NCBI GenBank assembly: GCA_016207115.1 | Contig: JACQQI010000001.1 | Span: 1 to 32,459, forward strand | DNA length: 32,459 nucleotides | Origin: Candidatus Nealsoniibacteriota bacterium | GTDB taxonomy: Bacteria; Patescibacteriota; Minisyncoccia; Minisyncoccales; GWA2-46-15 | Direction: 5' to 3' | In this document: positions 1-10,929 of the stretch, piece after piece | Position numbering within the stretch: the first letter of the stretch is position 1 | Layout of the letters: each line of letters begins with the position of its first letter | Made by a program: the position numbers and the translations under genes | Notes under the pieces: generated by a model | Seen by the model: the letters and a program-made list of their open reading frames with translations, nothing else | The model's database searches: none | Told to the model about the DNA's origin: nothing

Positions 1-93
1 AATCATTTGGCTGCCTCAGTCCAGACTGATTCAGCGCGCCGCTCGGCTCGTTCGAAGCTTCACCGCACAATGATTATCTCAAACTCACTCCAC

Positions 94-120
94 TAAAAAA
101 TCGCCTCTTTGGCGATTGGT
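94..120 (-). terminator. Rho-independent terminator downstream of the 154..432 ORF
   Basis: On the minus strand AATCGCC-AAAGA-GGCGATT followed by TTTT. Confidence 0.6.
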
Positions 121-153
121 TCTCGAAACTTATGTCTGAAAGCTATGGGGAGT

Positions 154-432
154 TTAATACTCCAGCTTAATGCCCAGTTTTTCCGCCACCAAGTGGAGCC
201 ATTTTTCGTGACGATTGACCTGGTTCGTCATCGCCGCGTATTCGATTTTCAGATCACTCACCGCGCCCACGAGCTTATCTACGGAAACAGTCAGGGCCTG
301 GATAGATTCGCGCAGACCGTTGACATCTTGCCTTAAATCTCTGATTTCCTCTTGTAAGTTAATGAACTTGGCGTCGATCACGCCGAATTTCTGGTCTAAA
401 TACTGCACCAATCCCGAAAATTCTTTATCCAT
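154..432 (-). CDS. Hypothetical small coiled-coil protein (92 aa)
   Basis: ORF with heptad-like pattern (LQEEIRDLRQDVNGLRESIQALTVSVDKLVGAVSDLK) and a terminator just downstream. Confidence 0.6.
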   Translation of the reverse strand: MDKEFSGLVQYLDQKFGVIDAKFINLQEEIRDLRQDVNGLRESIQALTVSVDKLVGAVSDLKIEYAAMTNQVNRHEKWLHLVAEKLGIKLEY

Positions 433-496
433 ACAACTTCATGATATCTTTTTTGATTATCTTGTCAAACCGGCGAGAGACGATTCGAACTAGGCT

Positions 497-1183
497 TCAC
501 CGCACGACTCGATTCGCCTCTTCCATGATTTCGAGACTGAAGCTGGTGCCGATGAGATTGGCCCCGGCTTCTTTCATCATCTGATAGTCGGCGTAAGACC
601 GAATGCCGCCGGCCGCCTTGACCAAAAGACCGGGCGCCGCTTCCCTCATAATCTTTAAGTGTTTGGCTTTCTCGGTCAGCTCCGAATGGCCCAGGGGGTC
701 TTTTTCGGTGGCCGTCTTGACGCAGATGGCGCCGGACTGCTTGACCAATTCCGAAGCCTTTTTCACCTCCGGGTCGGTCAGGTAGCCCGAACCAATGATG
801 ACTTTGGTCGGGCAAAGCTGGGCAATGGCCTTCAGATCCCCGAGAATTTCCAGATAGCGCTCGTACTTCAGATCGACCAGGTTCATGACTACGTCGAGTT
901 CGTCGGCGCCGTCGATCTTGGCCTTTTCGCATTCCTGAATCCGCAGGCGATGAGGACTGACGCCCAGGGGCGGGTCGATCAAGCAAATGACTTTAATGTC
1001 TTTTCCAGCCAATTCTTCTTTGGCCAGCCTGACCCAGCGCGGATTGACGCAGACGCCGCGGAAATTATAATCCCGGGCCTCCTGACAGGTTTTTTTGATG
1101 TCGTCGGCGTTGGCGTCCCGACGGATGTTGGTGTGGTCGATGGATTTGGCGATCTCCTCGAGAATGTCTTTTTTCAGAGGCAT
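497..1183 (-). CDS. deoC: Deoxyribose-phosphate aldolase
   Basis: DeoC-like motifs: GVCVNPRWV, DELDVVMN, CVKTATEKDP, VKAAGGIRS. Confidence 0.88.
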   Translation of the reverse strand: MPLKKDILEEIAKSIDHTNIRRDANADDIKKTCQEARDYNFRGVCVNPRWVRLAKEELAGKDIKVICLIDPPLGVSPHRLRIQECEKAKIDGADELDVVMNLVDLKYERYLEILGDLKAIAQLCPTKVIIGSGYLTDPEVKKASELVKQSGAICVKTATEKDPLGHSELTEKAKHLKIMREAAPGLLVKAAGGIRSYADYQMMKEAGANLIGTSFSLEIMEEANRVVR

Positions 1184-1185
1184 AC

Positions 1186-1827
1186 TTAATTCAGAAGAGT
1201 TTTCCTGACTATTTTCTTAACTTTCTCGAAAGTCTTTTCGGCCGTCCCGCGGCTCTCAATAATCTGGACATTTCTATGCTTAAATTTCTTGGCCAATTTC
1301 TCATAATTTTTCCAGACCTCGACGAGCAAATCCTCCTTTTCGAAGAGGGTCAATTCATAGCGGGATTGCGTCATTCTCTCAACGCAGATTTTGGGAGGAA
1401 CTTTTAAAAAGATTGTCAGATCGGGAAATAAAAAGTTCTTTTGTAAAGATAAAAGCCAATTAAAGTCTTTAATCTCCAAAGAACCGTAGGCCAGCGCGGA
1501 AAAGGCATAGCGATCACAAATGACGGCAACGCCCCTCTCCAGAAGGGGGATAATTTCCCTTTCCAGATGATGAGCACGATCGGCCGAGAATAAAAGTTGA
1601 AGGCATTCAGGACCCGATTTCCACTCATGGCTCAGTTGCCCACGGATCAACCCACCGACTAAACCGGGGGTTGGCTCTTTCGTCAGATGAACTCCGGTGT
1701 GGCCGAAAAGACGTTTTTGCTGAGGTTCTCGTAGAAAATCCGAAAGCTTGGCGGCCTGAGTTGACTGACCGGATCCATCCAAACTGTCAAAGACGATAAA
1801 TCGGCCGGGGTGAGGATTTTTAATCAT
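1186..1827 (-). CDS. tmk: Thymidylate kinase
   Basis: P-loop-like [32 protein letters not shown]; overlaps the rplK end. Confidence 0.85.
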   Translation of the reverse strand: MIKNPHPGRFIVFDSLDGSGQSTQAAKLSDFLREPQQKRLFGHTGVHLTKEPTPGLVGGLIRGQLSHEWKSGPECLQLLFSADRAHHLEREIIPLLERGVAVICDRYAFSALAYGSLEIKDFNWLLSLQKNFLFPDLTIFLKVPPKICVERMTQSRYELTLFEKEDLLVEVWKNYEKLAKKFKHRNVQIIESRGTAEKTFEKVKKIVRKTLLN

Positions 1828-2246
1828 ACAATTTCAATGCCCGTGCCCTTGGCCGTGCCCTCAATAACTTTCTCGGCGGCCTCGAGGGTGTCGCAATTCA
1901 AATCCGGCAATTTTGTCTGGGCAATTTCGCGAAGCTGGGTCCGAGTGATCTTGCCGACTTTCGTCGTTTTGGGATTTCCCGAACCCTTTTCAATTCCGGC
2001 CGCTCTTTTCAGAAGAGCCGTGACCAACGGTGTTTTGGCCTTGAGAATGTAGCTGCGGTCTTCGAAAACCGTCACCTCCACCGGCAACTTCCAACCGATT
2101 TGGGCCTTGGTTTGTTCATTGAACTTCTGACAGAATTCGGCGATATTAACGCCTTGCTGGGCCAGCGCCGGTCCAACGGGAGGGGCCGGAGTGGCCTGCC
2201 CGGCCGGAATCTGTAATTTAATAATCGCTTTGATCTTTTTTGCCAT
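1824..2246 (-). CDS. rplK: 50S ribosomal protein L11
   Basis: [38 protein letters not shown] is diagnostic of L11. Confidence 0.98.
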   Translation of the reverse strand: MAKKIKAIIKLQIPAGQATPAPPVGPALAQQGVNIAEFCQKFNEQTKAQIGWKLPVEVTVFEDRSYILKAKTPLVTALLKRAAGIEKGSGNPKTTKVGKITRTQLREIAQTKLPDLNCDTLEAAEKVIEGTAKGTGIEIV

Positions 2247-2249
2247 AGG

Positions 2250-2795
2250 TTAAACTTTTTTAATTTGCAGCGAATCCAGTTCGACGGGGGTGTCGCGACC
2301 GAACATATTGATCAAGACCTTGAGCTTGCCCCTTTCCTCGTCGATCTCGGAAATCTTGCCGTCGAAATCTTTGAAGGGGCCGTCGGTGATCTTAACCAAA
2401 TCATTGACTTTGGCGTCGATCTTGAAACGCGGTTCGGCCTCGCCCATCCTCTTTTTTAAATTGTCCACTTCCTGGGGCGAAACCGGGATGGGCGTGGTGC
2501 CGGCGCCGACAAAACCCGTGACGTTGGGAGTATTGCGCACAACGTACCACGAATCATCGGTGACGATCATTTCTACCAAGACGTAGCCGGGATAGATTTT
2601 CTCTTCGGCCGTCCGCCTCTTGCCGTTTTTGATCTTGATCTTCTTTTCTTTGGGCACGATGACATTAAAAATCTTGTCTTCCATGCCCAAAGACTCAATC
2701 CTCTGTTTCAAATTCCGGGCCACGGCGTCTTCGTAACCGGAATAGGTGTGGATGACGTACCAATTCTTTTGCTGGGGTAGTTTTTGTTTTGCCAT
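2250..2795 (-). CDS. nusG: Transcription termination/antitermination protein NusG
   Basis: WYVIHTYSGYEDAVARNLKQRI, KIYPGYVLVEM, VTGFVGAG, KOW region GPFKDFDGKI. Confidence 0.97.
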   Translation of the reverse strand: MAKQKLPQQKNWYVIHTYSGYEDAVARNLKQRIESLGMEDKIFNVIVPKEKKIKIKNGKRRTAEEKIYPGYVLVEMIVTDDSWYVVRNTPNVTGFVGAGTTPIPVSPQEVDNLKKRMGEAEPRFKIDAKVNDLVKITDGPFKDFDGKISEIDEERGKLKVLINMFGRDTPVELDSLQIKKV

Positions 2796-2989
2796 TATCT
2801 TAATATAGCCCGGTTTAGCAGCGTCGTAAACACGAAGTCTACGCCGCCCAAGAAAATCGCCAGAGCCACGGAAACGCCGATGACGAGCAACGTGTAGCGC
2901 AAAACTTCTTTCTGGGTCGGCCAGTTGACTTTTTTAGTTTCGAGCCCCACCTCCTTGAGGAAAACGGTCAGACGATTAAGGATGTCCAT
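2795..2989 (-). CDS. secE: Preprotein translocase subunit SecE
   Basis: 64 aa, LKEVGLETKKVNWPTQKEVLRYT plus one TM helix; upstream of nusG. Confidence 0.92.
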   Translation of the reverse strand: MDILNRLTVFLKEVGLETKKVNWPTQKEVLRYTLLVIGVSVALAIFLGGVDFVFTTLLNRAILR

Positions 2990-3036
2990 GTTTGTTCAGC
3001 TTTACTTTTTTGTGGAACAAAAAGGCTCAGCTTCGC

Positions 3037-5091
<2,055 letters not shown>

Positions 5092-7125
5092 CTATTGTCG
5101 AATCAGCCAATCGCGAGACTGGCATTTTTCGATTATCTTATTTAAAACGTCTTCCACTTCTTGGGCCGAAAGAGTCTTTTCGGCCGACTGAAAAGTCAAG
5201 CGGAAAGAAAGACTCTTCTTCTGCGTGGGTAGTTCTTCCCCCTGGTAAACATTGACTAATTCCAGCTTTTTCAAAAGGGTAATTTTCAAAGACTGGATCA
5301 AGGAAACGACGTCCTCGGCGCCGGTTTTTTCAGAAACGAGCAGCGTCAAGTCTCTTTTCGCTTCCGGATGCTTGGATAGAGGACGATAAACTTTCTGATC
5401 AGAAAAATCGGAAGAAAGCTTTTCGAAATTCATCTCGAGGGCGTAAAGGGGCGAACTAATTTTGAAGCCGGTGGCGATTTCTTCCTTGACCTGGCCCAGA
5501 CGGCCGACTATTTTTCGGCCAACCCGAACCCGGAAAAATCCCTGGGAGTCAAAAACACTCTCTCCCCGGCCCTTTTCGTAAGTCGGAGTCACTCCCACTT
5601 CTTTAAAGAAAAAGTCTAATCCCTCCTTTAAGTCCGTCCAGCCCGCTTGGCTGCGGCCCCAGGCCACGGCGGCAATCCGCCTTTCTTCGGTCGGAGAAGA
5701 GTCGGGGTTTCTCAGGAAAGCTTTCCCGAGCTCGAAGATCCTAACTGCGTCAAAATTCTTTGAATTAGAAGCGATGTTCAAAAAGAGGTTGGGCAAGAGC
5801 GAGCCAACGAGATAGGGCCGGCTTTGATCCAAAGGATTCTTTAACTCCACCAGTTGTTCGGTTTTGAAGCCGAATGTCTGCGCGTCATCTTTCCTCAAAA
5901 AAGAATAATTCCAAACTTCGGAAAAACCCGCTTCTTTCCAGAGATCCCGGCTTTTTTCCTCCCAGAAGATATCGCGGTTCTCTGTTGGCAACGAGAGAAT
6001 AACCTGGGGCAGCTTGGCGGGAATTTTCTGGTAACCGTAGATCCGGCCGATTTCTTCGACCAAGTTTTCCGGAATAAGAACATCGGTTCTGACTGTCGGC
6101 ACCTCGACAGAAAAACAACCTTTCTCTGCCCGTACTCCAAAGCCCAAGGACGTCAAGATGCCTCGGACTCGGCTCGGGGGAATTTTGATGCCGAGCAAGT
6201 CCTCAATCAGGCTTTCCTCCAGTTTGATCCGAAGCGGTTTTCTCTTGACCGGGTAAAAGTCGACGGCTCCCTTGAAGATCCTTCCACCGGCGATTTCTTG
6301 AATTAGCCCGGCGGCTCTCGCCAGGGCGGTTTCGGTGAGATTAGGATCTAGGCCGTGTTCGAATCTCCAAGAAGCATCTGTCTTTAAATTGAGCTTTTGA
6401 GAAGCCCGCCGGATGATGAGATGATTAAAATTCGCTCCTTCTAGGACAACGGTTCTGGTCGATTTCTCAACGCCCGAGCGGCGGCCGCCCTTGATGCCGG
6501 CGATCCCCAAGGGTTCTTCGTTGTTGGCGATGACCAAAACGCCCTGGCCCAGCTCATAGGTTTTATCGTCGAGGGCGAGGAGCTTTTCTCCGGATCCGGA
6601 AAGCCGGACGACGATTGTTTTCCGGCCTTCTTCCGTGGAAATTTTGTCCCAGTCAAAGGCGTGCAGAGGCTGATTGGTCTCCAGCATGACGTAGTTAGCG
6701 ATATCGACAACGTTATTGATCGATTGCAAGCCACAGGTCTCGAGCCTTTCCCTCAGCCACCGCGGCGAAGGACCAACTTTGACTCCGCTAATGACCCGAG
6801 CGGTGTAGCGCGGACAGGCTTTCCGGTCTTTGACTTCCACCCTGACCAATCTATCCGCCCTCGTCTTCTCGTCTTCTTTGAGTCGTACTTGAGGCAAGCT
6901 TAAGGGCAATTTCAGAATGGCGGCCATTTCCCGGGCCACGCCCCAGTGGCCAAAACAATCGCCGGCCCGATTGGGTCGAACCTCGATGTCCAATAGGAAG
7001 TCTTTACCATGTTTCTTTACCTCTTCGACGTTGGCAAAATGATCGGACAAAAAGCCGGCCAGCTGAGAGGGCGGCGGCAATTTATCTTTGAAATAGGATT
7101 GGAGCCAGGAGTAGCTAAATTTCAT
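5092..7125 (-). CDS. pheT: Phenylalanyl-tRNA synthetase beta subunit
   Basis: 677 aa; B3/B4, B5 and FDX-ACB features (DIEVRPNRAGDCFGHWGVARE, VVDIANYVMLETNQPLHAFD); paired with pheS. Confidence 0.96.
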   Translation of the reverse strand: MKFSYSWLQSYFKDKLPPPSQLAGFLSDHFANVEEVKKHGKDFLLDIEVRPNRAGDCFGHWGVAREMAAILKLPLSLPQVRLKEDEKTRADRLVRVEVKDRKACPRYTARVISGVKVGPSPRWLRERLETCGLQSINNVVDIANYVMLETNQPLHAFDWDKISTEEGRKTIVVRLSGSGEKLLALDDKTYELGQGVLVIANNEEPLGIAGIKGGRRSGVEKSTRTVVLEGANFNHLIIRRASQKLNLKTDASWRFEHGLDPNLTETALARAAGLIQEIAGGRIFKGAVDFYPVKRKPLRIKLEESLIEDLLGIKIPPSRVRGILTSLGFGVRAEKGCFSVEVPTVRTDVLIPENLVEEIGRIYGYQKIPAKLPQVILSLPTENRDIFWEEKSRDLWKEAGFSEVWNYSFLRKDDAQTFGFKTEQLVELKNPLDQSRPYLVGSLLPNLFLNIASNSKNFDAVRIFELGKAFLRNPDSSPTEERRIAAVAWGRSQAGWTDLKEGLDFFFKEVGVTPTYEKGRGESVFDSQGFFRVRVGRKIVGRLGQVKEEIATGFKISSPLYALEMNFEKLSSDFSDQKVYRPLSKHPEAKRDLTLLVSEKTGAEDVVSLIQSLKITLLKKLELVNVYQGEELPTQKKSLSFRLTFQSAEKTLSAQEVEDVLNKIIEKCQSRDWLIRQ

Positions 7126-7131
7126 TGTGGC

Positions 7132-8169
7132 TCAGAACTGTTCCAAAAATCTTAAGTTGCCCGAGTTGAAAAGGCGGATGTCGTCGATTTTATACTTCAT
7201 CATGGCCAGCCGGTCCCAACCAAAGCCGAAAGCCCAGCCCTGCCACTTTTCCGGATTCAGGCCGGAGAATCGCAAAACATTGGGGTGGACCAAACCCGCC
7301 CCGGCCACTTCCAACCAGCCCGTCTTCTTGCAGACCGGACAGCCCCGGCCCGAACAGGTCAGGCAGGTCATGGCCACGTCAAAAGAGGGCTCGGTGAAAG
7401 GGAAAAAGTCGGGCCGCAGCCTGAATTCCAGGTTCTTCCCGAAGAACCTTTTCATGAATTCGGCGATGACGGCTTTAAAGCTGGCGGCGGAAACTTTTTT
7501 GTCTACCATCAGTCCTTCGAGCTGATAAAACTGAGATTCGTGAGAAGCATCGGTTGCTTCGTAACGGAAAACCTTGCCCGGAACGATGATTCTTAAGGGC
7601 GGCGGGTGTGCTTCCAGATACCGCGCCTGCACCGGGCTCGTGTGGGTTCTCAAGAGCAGTTTGGTGGATTCCGGACTTTTGATCCAGATGGTGCTCCAGG
7701 CGTCTCGCGCCGGATGATCTTTGGGAATGTTCAGGGCGTCAAAGTTATACCATTCGTTCTCCATCTCCGGACCCGCAGCAACAACAAAGCCCATCGAAGC
7801 GAAGATGGCCATGATTTCCCTTTTTGTTTGAGTCAGGGGGTGCAGGTGGCCAATCTCGGGTTTCCGCCCCGGCCGATCCAGATCGAATCGGCTCGGTTCC
7901 GCCTTCTTTGCTCCACCTTTTACCCGAGCCAAGATGGATTTCTTTTGAGTCAGAATCTTTTCTAAATATTTTTTCAACTCGTTCATCTTTTGGCCCATTC
8001 CTCTTCTCTGTTCTTCGGACAAGTCCTTTAATTCTTTAAAGAGCAAAGCGATCTGGCCTCGTTTACCCAGGTAAGAATGAAAAATCCGCTCCAGATCGGC
8101 ACGATTTTGGGCGGCCCGAATTTCTTTTTCTGCCTTTTCTCGAACTATTTTGAGGTCAATTTCGGTCAT
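7132..8169 (-). CDS. pheS: Phenylalanyl-tRNA synthetase alpha subunit
   Basis: HPLTQTKREIMAIFASMGF, TEPSFDVAMTCLTCSGRGCPVCKKTGWLEVAGAGLVHPNVL, GFGWDRLAMMKYKIDDIR. Confidence 0.97.
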   Translation of the reverse strand: MTEIDLKIVREKAEKEIRAAQNRADLERIFHSYLGKRGQIALLFKELKDLSEEQRRGMGQKMNELKKYLEKILTQKKSILARVKGGAKKAEPSRFDLDRPGRKPEIGHLHPLTQTKREIMAIFASMGFVVAAGPEMENEWYNFDALNIPKDHPARDAWSTIWIKSPESTKLLLRTHTSPVQARYLEAHPPPLRIIVPGKVFRYEATDASHESQFYQLEGLMVDKKVSAASFKAVIAEFMKRFFGKNLEFRLRPDFFPFTEPSFDVAMTCLTCSGRGCPVCKKTGWLEVAGAGLVHPNVLRFSGLNPEKWQGWAFGFGWDRLAMMKYKIDDIRLFNSGNLRFLEQF

Positions 8170-8231
8170 CTTTCTGTAGCTTCATTTTACCTTAAAATGA
8201 ACGGGAGGGCAACTGTGGAAAACCTCCCAAA

Positions 8232-8259
8232 TTGATGCTTCGACTTCGCTCAGCATCAA
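8232..8259. repeat. Inverted repeat TTGATGCT-N12-AGCATCAA with TTCGACTTCGCTC loop
   Basis: Perfect 8-bp stem in the pheS/tRNA intergenic region; resembles common dispersed CTTCGACTTCGCTCAG-type hairpins. Confidence 0.5.
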
Positions 8260-8285
8260 TCCTGAGCCCGTTGAACGGATTGAAC

Positions 8286-8309
8286 GGAAAAAGCTGGTTG
8301 AAACCAGCT
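8286..8309 (-). terminator. Terminator of the tRNA cluster
   Basis: On the minus strand AGCTGGTT-TC-AACCAGCT followed by TTTT, immediately 3' of tRNA-Asp. Confidence 0.75.
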
Positions 8310-8317
8310 CTCCTTGG

Positions 8318-8391
8318 CGCGGCCGACCGGGCTCGAACCGGCAACCTCCGCCGTGACAGGGCGGCGATCTGGCCAATTGATCTACGGCCGC
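8318..8391 (-). tRNA. tRNA-Asp(GTC)
   Basis: Cloverleaf: GCGGCCG/CGGCCGC acceptor, D arm GATC-AATTGGCCA-GATC, anticodon arm CCGCC-CTGTCAC-GGCGG, T arm GCCGG-TTCGAGC-CCGGT. Confidence 0.93.
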
Positions 8392-8408
8392 AGAATCATT
8401 CCCGAATG

Positions 8409-8479
8409 TGCCGGGGGCAGGAATCGAACCTACGTTGATCGCTTATGAAACGACCCTAGACGCCAATCTACTCCCCGGC
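8409..8479 (-). tRNA. tRNA with CAT anticodon (elongator Met or Ile2)
   Basis: GCCGGGG/CCCCGGC acceptor, anticodon arm GTCGT-TTCATAA-GCGAT, T arm GTAGG-TTCGATT-CCTGC; short 71-nt body. Confidence 0.8.
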
Positions 8480-8496
8480 CCGTGTTAAATTGAATG

Positions 8497-8568
8497 TTGC
8501 GGGGGACCGAATTGCACGGTCGATCTCCAGCTTATGAGGCTGGCGAGATACTACTTCTCTACCCCGCG
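8497..8568 (-). tRNA. Initiator-like tRNA-Met(CAT)
   Basis: CGCGGGG...CCCCGCAA gives the C1xA72 mismatch typical of bacterial initiators; D stem GAGA/TCTC with A11:U24; anticodon arm CCAGC-CTCATAA-GCTGG. Confidence 0.8.
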
Positions 8569-8571
8569 ATA

Positions 8572-9081
8572 TTAAAGCGCGTCGAGTTCGCGCAAAGACC
8601 TTTCATAAACGCCGAGGGTTCGGCTGGCTTCTTCAAAATCCAGGCGGTAATCCGGATCGTGAACGATATTCTGTCGAACCTGGTGGGCTTGGATCAAATC
8701 GTTCAAGCTGGGCAATTGAGACGGGCTTATTTTTTTTAACCGGTCGCCAAAAGTTTCTCCGCCGAAGCCCATTCGGGTCAAAATCTCTTCGGTCAGGGTT
8801 TCGGCTTCGATGACGGCGAGTTTCCAATCGGCCGCATTGGGCGCTTCCAACCGCTTGGTAATCCCAAGCCATTTTTTCTCCACCTTGCCCGCTCCATAAG
8901 CTTTTTGATTCTTGAGCTCGATCATATCCTGCCAAAAACCCATTTGGATGAAGGTGCTTTTCTTCAAGGAAAGAATGTTCACGCCCAAGAAGAAGAGAAA
9001 AACAATGGGGCCAACCACCTTGGCCAGAAAAATTAAGAACTGAACCGTCGATGACTCAAAAATGAAATTAATCAGTTCCAT
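8572..9081 (-). CDS. Hypothetical membrane-anchored protein (169 aa)
   Basis: N-terminal hydrophobic segment (FLIFLAKVVGPIVFLFFLGVNIL) and charged helical C-terminal part. Confidence 0.6.
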   Translation of the reverse strand: MELINFIFESSTVQFLIFLAKVVGPIVFLFFLGVNILSLKKSTFIQMGFWQDMIELKNQKAYGAGKVEKKWLGITKRLEAPNAADWKLAVIEAETLTEEILTRMGFGGETFGDRLKKISPSQLPSLNDLIQAHQVRQNIVHDPDYRLDFEEASRTLGVYERSLRELDAL

Positions 9082-9142
9082 GAACCCATATTAACAGAAA
9101 AACTCTTGAAAATCAACTCGCAAAAGGCTAAACTAAATTAGT

Positions 9143-9430
9143 ATGGAACTGACGATCGAAGAGGTGAAACACGTGGCTCGGCTAGGCCGGATCGGCCTGA
9201 CGGAAAAGGAGTTGGAGAAATTTCAAAACCAACTTTCGTCCATTTTGGATTTCGTCAGCCAACTCCAAAAAGTGGACACGGCCAAAACCAAACCACTGAG
9301 CCAGACCACCGGACTAAAGAACGTCTGGAGAGAGGATGTCGTCACGCCCTCTCTTTCCCAGGACGAAGCCCTGCAGAATGCCCCGGAGAAATTCAAGGGC
9401 TATTTTAAGACTAAAGCCACTTTAAAATGA
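9143..9430 (+). CDS. gatC: Asp/Glu-tRNA amidotransferase subunit C
   Basis: VKHVARLGRIGLTEKELEKFQNQLSSILDFVSQLQKVDT; overlaps gatA start. Confidence 0.95.
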   Translation: MELTIEEVKHVARLGRIGLTEKELEKFQNQLSSILDFVSQLQKVDTAKTKPLSQTTGLKNVWREDVVTPSLSQDEALQNAPEKFKGYFKTKATLK

Positions 9431-10893
9431 AGGACTTATCCGATCTAACCCTGAAAAAAGCGCGAGCCGGACTGGAAAACAAAGATTTTTCGGCTAAAGA
9501 GCTGGTTTCGGCTACCCTGGAAAGGATCCAAAAGCTGGATCCGAAAATCTCCGCCTTCCTGACCGTTTGCGCCGAATCCGCCTTAAAGCAGGCGGCGGCG
9601 GCGGACGAAATGATCGCCCGAGGTAAAAAACTCCAGGCCCTGGGCGGCATTCCTTTTTCTGCTAAAGATGTTTTTTCGACGCGAGGAATTAAGACGACGG
9701 CGGCTTCGAAAATCCTGGAGAACTATATCCCCGTCTATGACGCCACAGCCATCAAAAGGCTGGGGGCAGCCGGCGGCATCCTCATCGGCAAAACCAATCA
9801 CGACGCTTTCGGGTTTGGGTCTTCAACCGAAAATTCTGACTTTCAAGTCACTCACAATCCCTGGAACCGAGACAAGGTGCCGGGCGGATCCTCGGGTGGA
9901 TCGGCGGCGGCCGTGGCCTCAAGCCTGGGCTTCTTCTCTTTGGCCGAAGACACGGGCGGATCGATCAGGCAGCCGGCTTGTTTCTGCGGCGTGACCGGGC
10001 TCAAGGTAACCTACGGCCGCGTTTCCCGGTACGGCGTGATTGCTTACGGATCTTCGCTGGATACGATCGGACTGATCACTCAGTCCGTCGAAGACGCCGC
10101 CCTTCTCTTGGGAATAATCGCCGGCCAGGACCCCCTGGACGCCACGACTCTGCCGGACCCCGTACCCGATTACTCCCAATCCTTGAAGCAAGGAGCGAGC
10201 GAACTGAAAATCGGCTTACCTCAAGAATATTTCATCACCGGTATCGATCCCGAGGTAAAACAATCTCTCGATGAGGCAGTAAAAAAGTTTGAGGAGTTGG
10301 GGGCAAAAATAGAATCGGTTTCCTTGCCCCACACCCCCGACGCCATCCCGGCCTACTACCTCTCGGGCATCAGCGAAGTCAGTGCCAACCTGGCCCGTTA
10401 TGACGGAATCCGATTCGGCCATTCCAGCTCAGAAGCACGGAAACTGGAAGACCTCTATCTGGAATCGCGCGCCCAGGGCTTCGGCCCCGAAGTCAAACGC
10501 CGGATCATGCTGGGAACCTATGCCTTGTCGGCGGGCTATTACGACGCCTTTTACAAGAAAGCGCAACAGGTTCGCCACTTGATCAAACAGGATTTCGATC
10601 GGGCTTTTCAGAAAATCGACTTGCTCTTGGCGCCGGTCTCCCCTTTCCCGCCCTTCGGGATCGGCGAGAAAGCCGAAGACCCGTTGCAAATGTGGCTGGC
10701 CGACATTTTCACTGTGACCATCAATCCGGCCGGCGTGCCGGGCCTGGCCCTGCCCTGCGGCTTCACCAAAAACAATCTGCCCATCGGCCTCCAGCTGATC
10801 GGGCCCCAGCTCTCCGAACCGACTCTCTTCCGGGCCGGCCAGGCTTTTCAAGTCGCCACGGACTGGCACCAGAAAAAACCAAACTTGGAATAA
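9427..10893 (+). CDS. gatA: Asp/Glu-tRNA amidotransferase subunit A
   Basis: Amidase signature GGSSGGSAAAVASSLGFFSLAEDTGGSIRQPA, GVTGLKVTYGRVSRYG. Confidence 0.98.
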   Translation: MKDLSDLTLKKARAGLENKDFSAKELVSATLERIQKLDPKISAFLTVCAESALKQAAAADEMIARGKKLQALGGIPFSAKDVFSTRGIKTTAASKILENYIPVYDATAIKRLGAAGGILIGKTNHDAFGFGSSTENSDFQVTHNPWNRDKVPGGSSGGSAAAVASSLGFFSLAEDTGGSIRQPACFCGVTGLKVTYGRVSRYGVIAYGSSLDTIGLITQSVEDAALLLGIIAGQDPLDATTLPDPVPDYSQSLKQGASELKIGLPQEYFITGIDPEVKQSLDEAVKKFEELGAKIESVSLPHTPDAIPAYYLSGISEVSANLARYDGIRFGHSSSEARKLEDLYLESRAQGFGPEVKRRIMLGTYALSAGYYDAFYKKAQQVRHLIKQDFDRAFQKIDLLLAPVSPFPPFGIGEKAEDPLQMWLADIFTVTINPAGVPGLALPCGFTKNNLPIGLQLIGPQLSEPTLFRAGQAFQVATDWHQKKPNLE

Positions 10894-10929
10894 GCGAAGC
10901 TTAGCCTTCTCGCTTCGCTCGAAGGTAAT

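Noticed and set aside
8182-8438. Small ORFs across the tRNA-Asp region.
   Set aside because: They overlap a well-formed tRNA gene, its terminator and an inverted repeat.
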